Shown one piece after another: positions 17,413 to 27,727 of a DNA stretch of 64,000 bases. A program made the position numbers and the translations under genes. The notes beneath the pieces were generated by a model. It was not told the origin of the DNA, did not search any database, and was given only the letters and a program-made list of their open reading frames with translations. How positions within the stretch are numbered: the stretch's first letter is position 1; each line of letters begins with the position of its first letter. Source of the DNA: Sphingomonas taxi (GTDB taxonomy: Bacteria; Pseudomonadota; Alphaproteobacteria; Sphingomonadales; Sphingomonadaceae); NCBI RefSeq assembly GCF_000764535.1, contig NZ_CP009571.1, positions 1,855,001 to 1,919,000 of the forward strand. The letters run 5' to 3'.

Positions 17413-19683
17413 TCAGGCGACGCGGGTCGTCCCTGCCACGCCTTGGACCGACTTTGAAAGCCCCGAAATCGCGCAACTCGCCAGTTGGAGCGCCAAAATC
17501 GATTCGGCACCCTGATTGCGGTTGAGACCGGTCGGCATCAACCCGTCGAAACAGCCACCGTCCGCCGGACTGGCGAGCGGCAGGTCGAGATCGTTCTGGC
17601 CGAGATACCAGGCATAGGCGCGCTCCGCCTCCGCCACCCAGCGCGTATCCCCGGTCGCATGCCAGGCCGCCAGACAGGCATCCACCGTCGCCTGCGCTTC
17701 CAGCGGCTGCTGGTCGAATTGCAGTGGCTCGGCATAGGGCCGGCCGAAGCTCTCGGTGCCGACGGCACGGAAACGCCCCTCGGGCGAAGTCTGCCTGCCG
17801 ACGATCCAGTCGAGCGTCTCCAGCCCGCAATCGATCAGGTCCTGCCGTTCCAGCGCCTGCCCGGCGACGATCAGCGCCTGCGGCAGACGGGCGTTGTCAT
17901 AAGCGAGGACGATCTCGAACCATTTCCATTCCGGCCGGCGTGCCTCGGCGAGCAGGGCGAGATGGTCGTCCGGAAAGCGTTCGAGAATCGAGCGCGCCAG
18001 ATCATGGCCGGGCGACGCCTCGAGCATCGCCGCCGCGCCCAGCATCGCGAACGACTGCGCGCGCAGCGAACCCAGATCGAGCGCCAGGCTGGCGGTCGCG
18101 TCGAACATGTTGCGCGCCCAGTCGCGGTGCTTGGCGTCCTTGCCGTCGCGCGCGGTGACGCCGAGCGCCCAGATGGCGCGGCCGTTCGAATCCTCGGACC
18201 CCACGTCCTCGCACCACGTCCGGTCGAAATTCATGAAGTTGCGGAACCGGCGCTCGTCCGGATTCCAGGCATATTGCACGAACGACGCGTAGATCGTCGT
18301 CCATTTGTCGCGCTCGACGGGATCGATGTCGTCCATCGCACTCATCAGCATCAGCGCGCGGGCATTGTCGTCGATGCAATAGCCGTGACGGCGATCGGGC
18401 ACCGAATAGATCGAATGCTGCAACATGCCGGTCGCGTCGCTCATCCGCTCCACCGCGGCGAAATTGGGCTTCAAGGCGCGCACGCCCTGCTGGACCTGCG
18501 CCAGACGCCGGGGGCGTGCGGCGACCGCCACCTCGGTCTCGTGCAGCGTCGCTTCGGCGAGGCGCGGCCAGATCATCGTCCGGCCGCGATCATAGGCCCG
18601 CTGCGCCAGCCGGGTGCGATCGCGCGCGCTCGACAGCAACCGGTCGATCTCGCGCGCGAAGGCAGCGACATCGCGGAAATCGACGAGCACGCCATGGCCG
18701 TCGGCGAGGATCTCCGTCGCATGAACGTAAGGGGTGGAGATCACCGCCTTGCCGACGCCGACCGCATAGGACAGCGTCCCGGAGGTGATCTGCGCCGGGT
18801 TCAGATAAGGCGTCGCATAGATGTCGGCGGCCTGGAGATAATCGATCAACTCGTCATGTTCGACGAACGCGTCGATGAACGCGACGTTGTCGCCGACGCC
18901 ATGCTCTTCCGCCAGCGCCTTCAGCCGGTCGCGATAGGCCTCGCCCTCATGCGCGACGAGATTGGGATGGGTCGCGCCGAGCACGACATACAGCAGATTC
19001 GGGTGCCGCGCCGTAACGGCGGGCAGCGCATCGATGATCGTCTCGATCCCCTTGTTGGGGGCGAGCAGTCCGAAGGTCAGCACCACGTCACGACCCTGCC
19101 AGCCGAAGCGCGGCTTCAGCGTCTCGGGATCGACGAAGAGGCGATCGGGCACGCCATGCGGGATCATCGCGATCTGCCGCGGCGCCGCACCATAGACGCG
19201 GCGCAGGATGTCACGGCCACGCTCGGCCATTACCACCACCTTAGCGGCGCGGCGCAACAGACCTTCGAGCACGCGACGCTCGTCGGCATTGGGCTTCTCG
19301 AGCACGGTATGGAGCGTGACGATCACCGGCAGCGTCGTCCGATCGAGCAGCGCGAGCAGATATTCACCGGCGGGACCGCCGTAGATGCCATATTCGTGCT
19401 GCACCCAGATCGCCTGCGCGCCGCTCGCCTCGATCGTTCGCGCGGTCGACAGATAGGCGGACAGGTCGGTCTGCGGGATCGTGCCGGTCACCGCGGGCGG
19501 ATAGTCGTAGCGCCCGGGATGATCGTCCATGGCATAAACGTCGACGCGGACGTCCGGAAACCGGTCGCGCATCGCCTGATAGACGTCCGTCGTGAAGGTG
19601 GCCAAACCGCACTGGCGGGGCAGGAAATTGCCGATCATCGCCAGATGCCGGATTGTCTCTCCGTTAGCCGCAGTCGGTCCCAT
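17413..19683 (-). CDS. two-domain glycosyltransferase (GT4-like plus alpha/alpha barrel)
   Basis: A 756-aa protein. Residues about 10-385 form a GT-B glycosyltransferase of the GT4 type: MIGNFLPRQCGLATFTTDVY at the start, VQHEYGIYGGPAGEYLL, a donor-site region VVLTFGLLAPNKGIETIIDALP, and DIYATPYLNPAQITSGTLSYAVGVGKAVISTPYVHATE with the retaining E-x7-type site. Residues about 400-745 (HGYCIDDNARALML ... FDRTWCEDVGSEDSNGRAIWALG ... WFEIVLAYDNARLPQAL) look like an alpha/alpha toroid related to six-hairpin glycosidases. GHs of this fold fused to GT4 occur beside GH130 genes elsewhere. The product is unknown. The ATG at 19683 follows GAAGGA. Upstream lies a set of TTGCAA-type palindromes. Confidence 0.85.
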   Translation of the reverse strand: MGPTAANGETIRHLAMIGNFLPRQCGLATFTTDVYQAMRDRFPDVRVDVYAMDDHPGRYDYPPAVTGTIPQTDLSAYLSTARTIEASGAQAIWVQHEYGIYGGPAGEYLLALLDRTTLPVIVTLHTVLEKPNADERRVLEGLLRRAAKVVVMAERGRDILRRVYGAAPRQIAMIPHGVPDRLFVDPETLKPRFGWQGRDVVLTFGLLAPNKGIETIIDALPAVTARHPNLLYVVLGATHPNLVAHEGEAYRDRLKALAEEHGVGDNVAFIDAFVEHDELIDYLQAADIYATPYLNPAQITSGTLSYAVGVGKAVISTPYVHATEILADGHGVLVDFRDVAAFAREIDRLLSSARDRTRLAQRAYDRGRTMIWPRLAEATLHETEVAVAARPRRLAQVQQGVRALKPNFAAVERMSDATGMLQHSIYSVPDRRHGYCIDDNARALMLMSAMDDIDPVERDKWTTIYASFVQYAWNPDERRFRNFMNFDRTWCEDVGSEDSNGRAIWALGVTARDGKDAKHRDWARNMFDATASLALDLGSLRAQSFAMLGAAAMLEASPGHDLARSILERFPDDHLALLAEARRPEWKWFEIVLAYDNARLPQALIVAGQALERQDLIDCGLETLDWIVGRQTSPEGRFRAVGTESFGRPYAEPLQFDQQPLEAQATVDACLAAWHATGDTRWVAEAERAYAWYLGQNDLDLPLASPADGGCFDGLMPTGLNRNQGAESILALQLASCAISGLSKSVQGVAGTTRVA

Positions 19684-19697
19684 GCCTGTTCCTTCGC

Positions 19698-19784
19698 TGT
19701 TGCAACATTACGGCTGTACCGCAAACCTTGCCTGCAGATGAACACGCTCGGGCGGCAAAGGTTGCAGTGATGTTGCACCGCAAC
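19698..19784. promoter_or_regulatory. cluster of TTGCAA-type palindromes before the GT/GH130 unit
   Basis: TGTTGCAACA at 19698-19707 is a perfect 10-bp palindrome; GTTGC-ACC-GCAAC at 19772-19784 is a second. GTTGCA also repeats at 19761 and 19772, one helical turn apart. All lie 15-100 bases upstream of the glycosyltransferase ATG. A repressor or activator may bind here; the factor is unknown. Confidence 0.4.
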
Positions 19785-19806
19785 CCGGATATTGGGTTAA
19801 TTTTGA

Positions 19807-20253
19807 TCAACCCCTGCCGCGATACGGCTGCACGCCCTGATCGGGCAGCCACAGGTCGGCCGGGGGCGGCCCGGACTGCCAGAAGACGTCGATCGGGATG
19901 CCGCCGCGCGGATACCAATAGCCGCCGATCCGCAGCCATTGCGGCTTCATTTCGTCGAACAGGCGCTGGCCGATGCCGACGGTGCAATCCTCGTGGAAGC
20001 CGGCGTGGTTGCGGAACGAGCCGAGAAACAGCTTGAGCGACTTGGATTCGACGATCGTCTCGCCGGGCGCATAGTCGATGACGAGATGCGCGAAGTCGGG
20101 CTGGCCGGTCACCGGACACAGCGAGGTGAATTCCGGCACGGCGAACCGGACGAGATAGGTCGTCCCGGCACGCGGGTTGGGAACATAATCGAGCACCGCT
20201 TCGTCGGGAGAGGCGGGCAGCTGGCTGGCTTGGCCGAGGTGCATTGGGGTCAT
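19807..20253 (-). CDS. queF: preQ1 synthase (NADPH-dependent 7-cyano-7-deazaguanine reductase)
   Basis: A 148-aa short-type (YkvM-like) QueF, which reduces preQ0 to preQ1 in queuosine synthesis for tRNA wobble bases. The catalytic Cys46 lies in [15 protein letters not shown] with the general acid Asp53; the QueF signature E69-S-K-S-L-K-L-F follows, and H-E-D in HAGFHEDC is near the end. Length is typical of the unimodular class. It could also start at the fourth codon (ATG). It is divergent from the photolyase gene with only 29 bases between the start codons. Confidence 0.95.
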   Translation of the reverse strand: MTPMHLGQASQLPASPDEAVLDYVPNPRAGTTYLVRFAVPEFTSLCPVTGQPDFAHLVIDYAPGETIVESKSLKLFLGSFRNHAGFHEDCTVGIGQRLFDEMKPQWLRIGGYWYPRGGIPIDVFWQSGPPPADLWLPDQGVQPYRGRG

Positions 20254-20282
20254 GCCCCGCCATGTAGGATGTCGATCCCGAT

Positions 20283-21827
<1,545 letters not shown>

Positions 21828-21891
21828 CGATGCCGGGCACTCCTCCCCAGTCGTTGGCCCGACTAACACGTGTGAACGTATGGAGAGAGTG

Positions 21892-22746
21892 ATGGACGCG
21901 TTGGTGACCACCGAATGGCTTGCCGGGGAACTCGGTGCGAGCGATCTCAGGATCGTCGATGCCACCTATGTCGACGCGGCGCTCGGCCGCGACGTCGCTG
22001 CCGACTATGAGGCGGCGCATATCCCCGGCGCCGTGTTCCTGAACCTCGGCGAGCTGCGCGATACCGACAATCCGCTGCCGATGATGCTGCCGAGCGCGGA
22101 GAAGTTCGCCAGCCGCATGCAGAGCCTCGGGCTCGGCGACGGCAGCCGCATCGTGCTCTACGACGATTCGCCCTGGCATACCGCGGCGCGGGCGTGGTGG
22201 ATGCTGCGCACCTTCGGCGCACACGACGTCGCGATCCTCGACGGCGGCCTCGCCAAATGGCGCGCCGAGGGGCGCGAGACGGCGAGCGGCAAGGAAACGC
22301 TGCGCCACCGCCACTTCACCGTCTGGGCGGATCACAAGGGCGTCCGCACGCTCGAGCAGATGAAGGCCAATCTCGCCAGCGGCGCCGAGCAGGTGGTCGA
22401 TGCCCGCTCGGCGGCGCGCTTCACCGGCGAAGAACCCGATCCGCGCCCGGCGACGCACGCCGGTCATATCCCCGGCTCGAAGAACCTGCCCTATACCGGT
22501 CTCTTCAATTCCGACGGTACGTGGAAGCGGGGCGATGCACTCGCGACGGCGTTCGCGCAGGCGGGGGTCGATCTCGACCGGCCGATCGCATTGACCTGCG
22601 GCTCCGGGATCACCGCATCGACGCTCGCTTTCGGTCTGCACTTGCTCGGCAAGGACGCCGCGCTCTACGATGGCAGCTGGTCGGAATGGGGAGCGGATCG
22701 CTCGACGCCCAAGGCCATGGGAGCCAAGGAAACCGTTGACGGATGA
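21892..22746 (+). CDS. sseA: 3-mercaptopyruvate sulfurtransferase
   Basis: A 284-aa tandem rhodanese protein transferring sulfur from 3-mercaptopyruvate. The N-terminal rhodanese domain lacks a Cys in its active loop (DDSPWHTAAR), as expected; the C-terminal domain has C236 in CGSGIT, the signature separating mercaptopyruvate sulfurtransferases from thiosulfate sulfurtransferases (CRxGxT). The ATG at 21892 has GGAGAG just upstream; an ATG four codons earlier overlaps that site. The following PLP lyase gene starts before this gene ends, so sulfur-amino-acid functions are cotranscribed. Confidence 0.95.
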   Translation: MDALVTTEWLAGELGASDLRIVDATYVDAALGRDVAADYEAAHIPGAVFLNLGELRDTDNPLPMMLPSAEKFASRMQSLGLGDGSRIVLYDDSPWHTAARAWWMLRTFGAHDVAILDGGLAKWRAEGRETASGKETLRHRHFTVWADHKGVRTLEQMKANLASGAEQVVDARSAARFTGEEPDPRPATHAGHIPGSKNLPYTGLFNSDGTWKRGDALATAFAQAGVDLDRPIALTCGSGITASTLAFGLHLLGKDAALYDGSWSEWGADRSTPKAMGAKETVDG

Positions 22747-23938
22747 CACCACGACCGGCCGGCCTTTGGGGGACGCGACCCGCGTCGTCCAGGCCGGCCG
22801 GCGCTCCGAATGGACGCAAGGCATCGTCAACACGCCGGTCTGGCGTGCCTCGACGATCCTCTACGACAGCATTGCCGATCTGCGCGCCAATGCCCGGCCC
22901 GACACGCATCACCGCCTCTATTACGGCCGGCGCGGCACGCCGACGCAATGGAGCCTCGCCGACGCGCTGACCGCGCTGGAGCCGGGGGCGGAGGCGACCT
23001 TCCTCTACCCGTCCGGCGTCGCGGCGATCGCGGCGGCGTTGCTGTCGGTGCTGTCGCCCGGCGACGAACTGCTGCTGGTCGACAGCGCCTATGACCCGAC
23101 GCGCGGCCAGGCGATGCAGTTGCTCAAGCGCTTCGGGATCACGACGCGCTTCTACGACCCGCTGATCGGCGCGGGGATCGAGGCGCTGATCGGCCCGGCG
23201 ACCAAGGCGATCTTCCTCGAAAGCCCGGGCAGCCTGACCTTCGAGGTGCAGGACGTGCCGGCGATCGTCGCGGTCGCCAAGGCCCACGGGCTGACGACGC
23301 TGCTCGACAACACCTGGGCGACGCCGCTGTTCTTCCCGGCGATCGAGAAGGGCATCGACCTCACCATCCTCGCCGCGACCAAATATGTCGTTGGCCATTC
23401 CGACGCGATGCTCGGCGCGGTGACCGCGGCGCCGGGCCATTATGCGCGGCTGCGCGATACGAGCTATCAGCTCGGGCAGGTCGCCTCACCCGACGACAGC
23501 TGGCTCGGCAGCCGCGGCTTGCGGACGATGGCGGTACGGCTCGCGCAGCATCAGCGCAGCGCGCTGGAGATCGCGCACTGGCTGGCCGAACGGCCGGAAG
23601 TGGCACAGGTGCTGCACCCGGCCCTGCCCTCCTGCCCCGGCCACGATACGTGGGCGCGCGACTTCAAGGGATCGAGCGGGCTGTTCTCATTCGCGCTGAA
23701 CGGCGGCGGCGAGGCCGCGCGCGCGGCGCTGATCGATACGCTCGAGCTGTTCGGGATCGGCTATAGCTGGGGCGGGTTCGAGAGCCTCGCCATCCCCGCC
23801 GACCCGGCGCGGATCAGGACCGCGGCGCCGCGGGACTATGCCGGACCGATGGTGCGGTTGCAGATCGGTCTGGAGGATCCGGCCGACCTGATCGCCGATC
23901 TGGAGCGGGGATTGGCGGCGTTCCGGGCCAAATTGTAA
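22736..23938 (+). CDS. metC: cystathionine beta-lyase (PLP-dependent, Cys/Met metabolism family)
   Basis: A 400-aa PLP enzyme. D191 (LLDNTWATPLF) contacts the pyridine nitrogen and K216 in LTILAATKYVVGHSD forms the Schiff base; YYGRRGTPT and YPSGVAAI are family blocks. Gene context and overall pattern favour cystathionine beta-lyase (cystathionine to homocysteine), although gamma-lyase or related activity cannot be excluded. No ATG is available near the conserved N-terminus. I propose TTG at 22736, preceded by AAGGA at 5 bases and overlapping the sseA end by 11 bases. Its stop codon is the first triplet of the perfect hairpin at 23936. Confidence 0.9.
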   Translation: MTDDTTTGRPLGDATRVVQAGRRSEWTQGIVNTPVWRASTILYDSIADLRANARPDTHHRLYYGRRGTPTQWSLADALTALEPGAEATFLYPSGVAAIAAALLSVLSPGDELLLVDSAYDPTRGQAMQLLKRFGITTRFYDPLIGAGIEALIGPATKAIFLESPGSLTFEVQDVPAIVAVAKAHGLTTLLDNTWATPLFFPAIEKGIDLTILAATKYVVGHSDAMLGAVTAAPGHYARLRDTSYQLGQVASPDDSWLGSRGLRTMAVRLAQHQRSALEIAHWLAERPEVAQVLHPALPSCPGHDTWARDFKGSSGLFSFALNGGGEAARAALIDTLELFGIGYSWGGFESLAIPADPARIRTAAPRDYAGPMVRLQIGLEDPADLIADLERGLAAFRAKL

Positions 23939-23981
23939 CCTAAATTCCTCCCTCGCTGACGCGAGGGAGGAATTTAGGTTA
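23936..23981. terminator. perfect 21-bp-arm hairpin carrying both stop codons
   Basis: Two exactly complementary 21-base arms (23936-23956 and 23961-23981) flank the loop TGAC. The first three bases are the TAA of the PLP lyase gene, and the last three are the TAA of the convergent lipoprotein gene. The inner part, TTCCTCCCTCGC, places it in the hairpin family of 12183 and 34339. Confidence 0.85.
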
Positions 23982-24389
23982 CTGCGCCGATGCCTTGGCG
24001 TCCTGTCCGTCACCTTCCGGCGCCGCGACGATGTCGCGCGTCGTCGCGCCCTTGTCGACGACGTTGGTTGCGGGGTCGCCGACCGACGAGCGGATGCCGG
24101 TGTCGGCCGAATCGCCACCGGCCTGGTTGACGACGCCATTCTCCGCCGCGCTGCGCTGCGTGTTGCCGCCAAACAAGGCGTCGAGCGTCTGCGCCTGCGA
24201 GGCATTGTCCTGCGGGCGGGCGGCGCCGGGCTGCGGCGGGACCAGCGAATAATCGGGCGGGATCACCAGCGGCGCCTGCCGCGCGACGGCGAATTCGTCG
24301 GGCCGGGCGCGATCATAGCCACGCTTGCCGCAGCCCGAGAGGAGGACGACGCAGGCGAGGCCGGCGAGAATCGGAACTGACTTACGCAT
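23979..24389 (-). CDS. DUF3035-type lipoprotein
   Basis: A 136-aa lipoprotein. The signal MRKSVPILAGLACVVLLSGC has a standard lipobox with C20 as the lipidated residue. The family-typical RPDEFAVARQAPLVIPPDYSLVPPQPGAARPQ follows, then a low-complexity Gln/Ala/Asp-rich tail. The function of DUF3035 proteins is unknown. Its ATG lies inside the end of lspA (overlap ATGCGTAA) with GGAG seven bases upstream, so it is coupled to the signal peptidase that would itself process this prolipoprotein. Confidence 0.88.
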   Translation of the reverse strand: MRKSVPILAGLACVVLLSGCGKRGYDRARPDEFAVARQAPLVIPPDYSLVPPQPGAARPQDNASQAQTLDALFGGNTQRSAAENGVVNQAGGDSADTGIRSSVGDPATNVVDKGATTRDIVAAPEGDGQDAKASAQ

Positions 24390-24891
24390 GGGGATTCTCC
24401 GAGGGGATGTCGCGCTTGTCGCGCATCAGGAGCGCGCGGACAAGCAGCACCAGCACGCCGAGGGTGATCGCCGCATCGGCGACGTTGAACACAAGGAACG
24501 GCCGCCAGTCGCCGAAATGCAGATCGGCGAAGTCAACGACATAGCCGAAGCGCACCCGGTCGACGATATTGCCGAGCGCGCCGCCCAGGATCGCGCCGAG
24601 CGCCATCTGGTCGGCGCGATGCGGCTCGCGCGTCATCCACACCGCCACCGCCACCGCGATCGCGCCGGTCATCGCGACCAGCGCCCAGCGCATCGTATTC
24701 GTGTCGGCGTGGAGCAGTCCCAGCGAGATGCCGTGGTTGGCGACGAAGCGCAGGTTGAAGAACGGCGTGATCGTCCGCTCCGCGGTCAGCTCGTCGAGCT
24801 GCAACACGTCGGTGATCGTCACCTTCGTCACCTGATCGACGACGAACAGCAATGCCGCGGTCAGCAGCCCGGCGATCGGGGCCTTACGCAT
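24382..24891 (-). CDS. lspA: lipoprotein signal peptidase (SPase II)
   Basis: A 169-aa inner-membrane aspartyl protease that cleaves prolipoprotein signal peptides. Four membrane segments are predicted. Catalytic D111 lies in GNIVDRVRFGYVVDF and D139 in FNVADAAI. I chose the ATG at 24891, which overlaps the ileS stop as ATGCGTAA; the ATG at 24903 has its only purine-rich sequence directly touching the start codon. Order ileS-lspA is conserved in many bacteria. Both junctions of lspA use the same eight-base overlap. Confidence 0.95.
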   Translation of the reverse strand: MRKAPIAGLLTAALLFVVDQVTKVTITDVLQLDELTAERTITPFFNLRFVANHGISLGLLHADTNTMRWALVAMTGAIAVAVAVWMTREPHRADQMALGAILGGALGNIVDRVRFGYVVDFADLHFGDWRPFLVFNVADAAITLGVLVLLVRALLMRDKRDIPSENPHA

Positions 24892-27670
24892 GGGCGACGA
24901 CATCCTCGCAGCGCGCGCACAGATCGCCGTCCACGGTCACTTCGGGCAGATGGCGCCAGCAGCGGCCACATTTGCGATAGTCGGTGCGCGTCACCGCCAC
25001 CTCCTCGCCGGCGTCGACCTTCGCGACGATGAACGTCTCGGCCAGCGCCTCGGCCGACAGCGGCAGGTCGGGCACCGTCACCTCCGCCTCGAGGCTGGAG
25101 CGCACCGTCTTCTCGCGGCGCAGCGGCTCGATCGCCTCGGTCACGCTGGTGCGCAGCCGGCGCACGTCGGCCCAGTCGGTACCGAGCGGCTGGTCGCCGG
25201 GCAGCGCCGGCAGTTCGGGCCATTCGAGGAAATGCACCGAACCGTCCTCGCTCGGGAAGCGCGCCTGCCACACCTCTTCCGCGGTGAAGCAGAGGATCGG
25301 CGCGGCATAGCGCACCAGCGCGTGGAACAACGTGTCGAGCACCGTGCGATAGGCACGCCGCTTCGGATCGCCCGGCGCATCGCAATAGAGCGAGTCTTTG
25401 CGGATATCGAAGAAGAAGGCCGACAGATCCTCGTTGGCGAAGTCGGTCAGGCGGCGCAGATAGCGGTTGAGCTCATAGCCGTTCGCCGCCTCGCGCAGGT
25501 CCATGTCGAGCTGGCCCAACAAGGTGAGCACGTAGCGTTCCAGCTCGGGCATCGCCTCCACCTCGACCCGCTCGCTCTCGTCGAACCCGTCTAGCGCGCC
25601 GAGCAGATAGCGGAAGGTGTTGCGCAGCTTGCGATAGCCGTCGGAGGCGGTGCCGAGCACTTCCTTGCCGATCCGCACGTCGTCGAAATAATCGGTCGAC
25701 GCGACCCACATACGCAGGATATCCGCCCCGCTCTCGCCGATCACTTTGAGCGGATCGACGACATTGCCGAGGCTTTTCGACATCTTGCGCCCCTGCCCGT
25801 CGAGCGCGAAACCGTGCGTCAGCACCGCATCGTACGGCGCGCGGCCGCGCGTGCCGCAGCTTTCGAGCAGCGACGACTGGAACCAGCCGCGATGCTGGTC
25901 GCTGCCCTCGAGATACAGATTGGCGCGGACGTCCTCGCCGTAGCGCGCCTCGACGGTGAAGACATGCGTCGAGCCGCTGTCGAACCAGACGTCGAGGATG
26001 TCGTTCTGCGGCTCGTAATCCGCCAGGTCATAGTCGGGGCCGAGCAACGTCTGGTGATCCGCGGTGAACCACGCATCGGCACCGCCGTCGCGGAAGGCGG
26101 CGACGATCCGCGCATTGACCGCAGCGTCGTTGAGATAGTCGCCGGTCTCGCGATGCACATAGAGTGCGATCGGCACGCCCCATGCCCGCTGCCGGCTGAT
26201 GACCCAGTCCGGCCGCCCCTCGACCATCGAGCGGATGCGGTTCTGCGAGCGCGCCGGCACCCAGCGCGTGTGCTCGATCGCGTCGAGCGCAGTCTCGCGC
26301 AGCGTCGCGCCGTTCGACGCACCTTCGCCACCATTGAGGATCGGCCGGTCCATCGGGATGAACCATTGCGGCGTCGCCCGGAAGATCACCTTCGCCTTCG
26401 ACCGCCACGAATGCGGATAGCTGTGCGCGAAATCGTCCGACGCGGCGAGCAGCGCGCCGACCGCGCGCAGGTCCGAACAGATCGGGCCGTCGGCGCCGAC
26501 GAACTTCTTGTTGATGACGCTGCCCTGCCCGCCGAGCCACACCCAGTCGGGCCGATAAAAGCCGGCGCCATCCACGGCGAAGACCGGTTCCAGTCCATGG
26601 GCCTTGCACAGCAGGAAGTCGTCCTCGCCATGATCGGGCGCCATGTGGACGAGGCCGGTGCCGGCGTCGCTGGTGACGAAATCGCCCGACAGGAACGGCC
26701 GCGGCCGCGCGAAGAAGCCGCCGAGCGAATGCATCGGATGGCGCGCGGTCGCCCCCTCCAAAGCACTGCCCTTGACCAGAGCGATCACGGTTTCGGGCGC
26801 GATGCCGGTGCGCTTGCCGAACGCCGGCACGAGGTTCTCCTCGACGAGGAACCGCCGGCCGCCGCTTTCGAACAACACGTAGTCGAGCGCCGGATTATAG
26901 GCGAGCGCCTGGTTGACGGGAATCGTCCACGGCGTCGTCGTCCAGATCACCGCGGTCGCACCGACCAGCATCTCGCCCTCGGGCGCGGTGGCGATCTCGA
27001 AGCCGACGTCGATCTGCGTCGAGACGACGTCCTCATATTCGACCTCGGCCTCGGCGAGCGCGGTCTTCTCGACCGGCGACCACATCACCGGCTTGGCGCC
27101 GCGATAGAGCTGGCCGCTCTCGGCGAATTTGAGCAATTCGCCGACGATCGCCGCCTCGGCGTCGTAGTTCATCGTCAGATAGGGATCGGCCCAGTCGCCC
27201 ATCACGCCCAGCCGCTGGAACTGGTCGCGCTGCACGCCGACCCAGCGGTCGGCATAGGCGCGGCATTCGGCGCGGAACTGCGCGACCGGCACCTCGTCCT
27301 TGTTCTGCTTCTTGGCGCGATACGCCTCCTCGACCTTCCACTCGATCGGCAGGCCGTGGCAGTCCCAGCCGGGAACATAGGGCGCGTCCTTGCCCATCAG
27401 CGACTGGCTGCGGACGATGATGTCCTTCAGCACCTTGTTCATCGCATGGCCCATATGGATGTCGCCATTGGCATAGGGCGGGCCGTCGTGGAGGATGAAC
27501 AGCTCGCGCCCCTTACGCTGCTCGCGCAACCGGTCGTAGACGCCGATCCGCGCCCAGCGTTCGAGAATCGCCGGCTCCTTGGCGGCGAGGCCCGCCTTCA
27601 TCGGGAAATCGGTCTTCGGCAGGAAGACGGTGTCGCGCCAATCTTTCGGCGTGTCGGGGGCGTCGGTCAT
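24884..27670 (-). CDS. ileS: isoleucyl-tRNA synthetase
   Basis: A 928-aa class I synthetase. The HIGH-equivalent GDIHMGHA is near residue 70, the KMSKS motif occurs in GQGRKMSKSLGNVVDP, and an editing CP1 domain lies between. The C-terminus ends with four Zn-type cysteines (KCGRCW ... LCARCED). The ATG at 27670 matches family starts (MTDAPDTPKDWRDTVFLPKTDFPMK); 15 more codons are possible upstream. Downstream lspA overlaps; ribF ends 57 bases upstream on the same strand, giving the unit ribF-ileS-lspA-DUF3035. Confidence 0.97.
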   Translation of the reverse strand: MTDAPDTPKDWRDTVFLPKTDFPMKAGLAAKEPAILERWARIGVYDRLREQRKGRELFILHDGPPYANGDIHMGHAMNKVLKDIIVRSQSLMGKDAPYVPGWDCHGLPIEWKVEEAYRAKKQNKDEVPVAQFRAECRAYADRWVGVQRDQFQRLGVMGDWADPYLTMNYDAEAAIVGELLKFAESGQLYRGAKPVMWSPVEKTALAEAEVEYEDVVSTQIDVGFEIATAPEGEMLVGATAVIWTTTPWTIPVNQALAYNPALDYVLFESGGRRFLVEENLVPAFGKRTGIAPETVIALVKGSALEGATARHPMHSLGGFFARPRPFLSGDFVTSDAGTGLVHMAPDHGEDDFLLCKAHGLEPVFAVDGAGFYRPDWVWLGGQGSVINKKFVGADGPICSDLRAVGALLAASDDFAHSYPHSWRSKAKVIFRATPQWFIPMDRPILNGGEGASNGATLRETALDAIEHTRWVPARSQNRIRSMVEGRPDWVISRQRAWGVPIALYVHRETGDYLNDAAVNARIVAAFRDGGADAWFTADHQTLLGPDYDLADYEPQNDILDVWFDSGSTHVFTVEARYGEDVRANLYLEGSDQHRGWFQSSLLESCGTRGRAPYDAVLTHGFALDGQGRKMSKSLGNVVDPLKVIGESGADILRMWVASTDYFDDVRIGKEVLGTASDGYRKLRNTFRYLLGALDGFDESERVEVEAMPELERYVLTLLGQLDMDLREAANGYELNRYLRRLTDFANEDLSAFFFDIRKDSLYCDAPGDPKRRAYRTVLDTLFHALVRYAAPILCFTAEEVWQARFPSEDGSVHFLEWPELPALPGDQPLGTDWADVRRLRTSVTEAIEPLRREKTVRSSLEAEVTVPDLPLSAEALAETFIVAKVDAGEEVAVTRTDYRKCGRCWRHLPEVTVDGDLCARCEDVVAHA

Positions 27671-27727
27671 ATGTCTGGCGGTCTTATCGTGAGTGTCGGT
27701 CAGCACAAAGCGCATAAACGAGATGGG

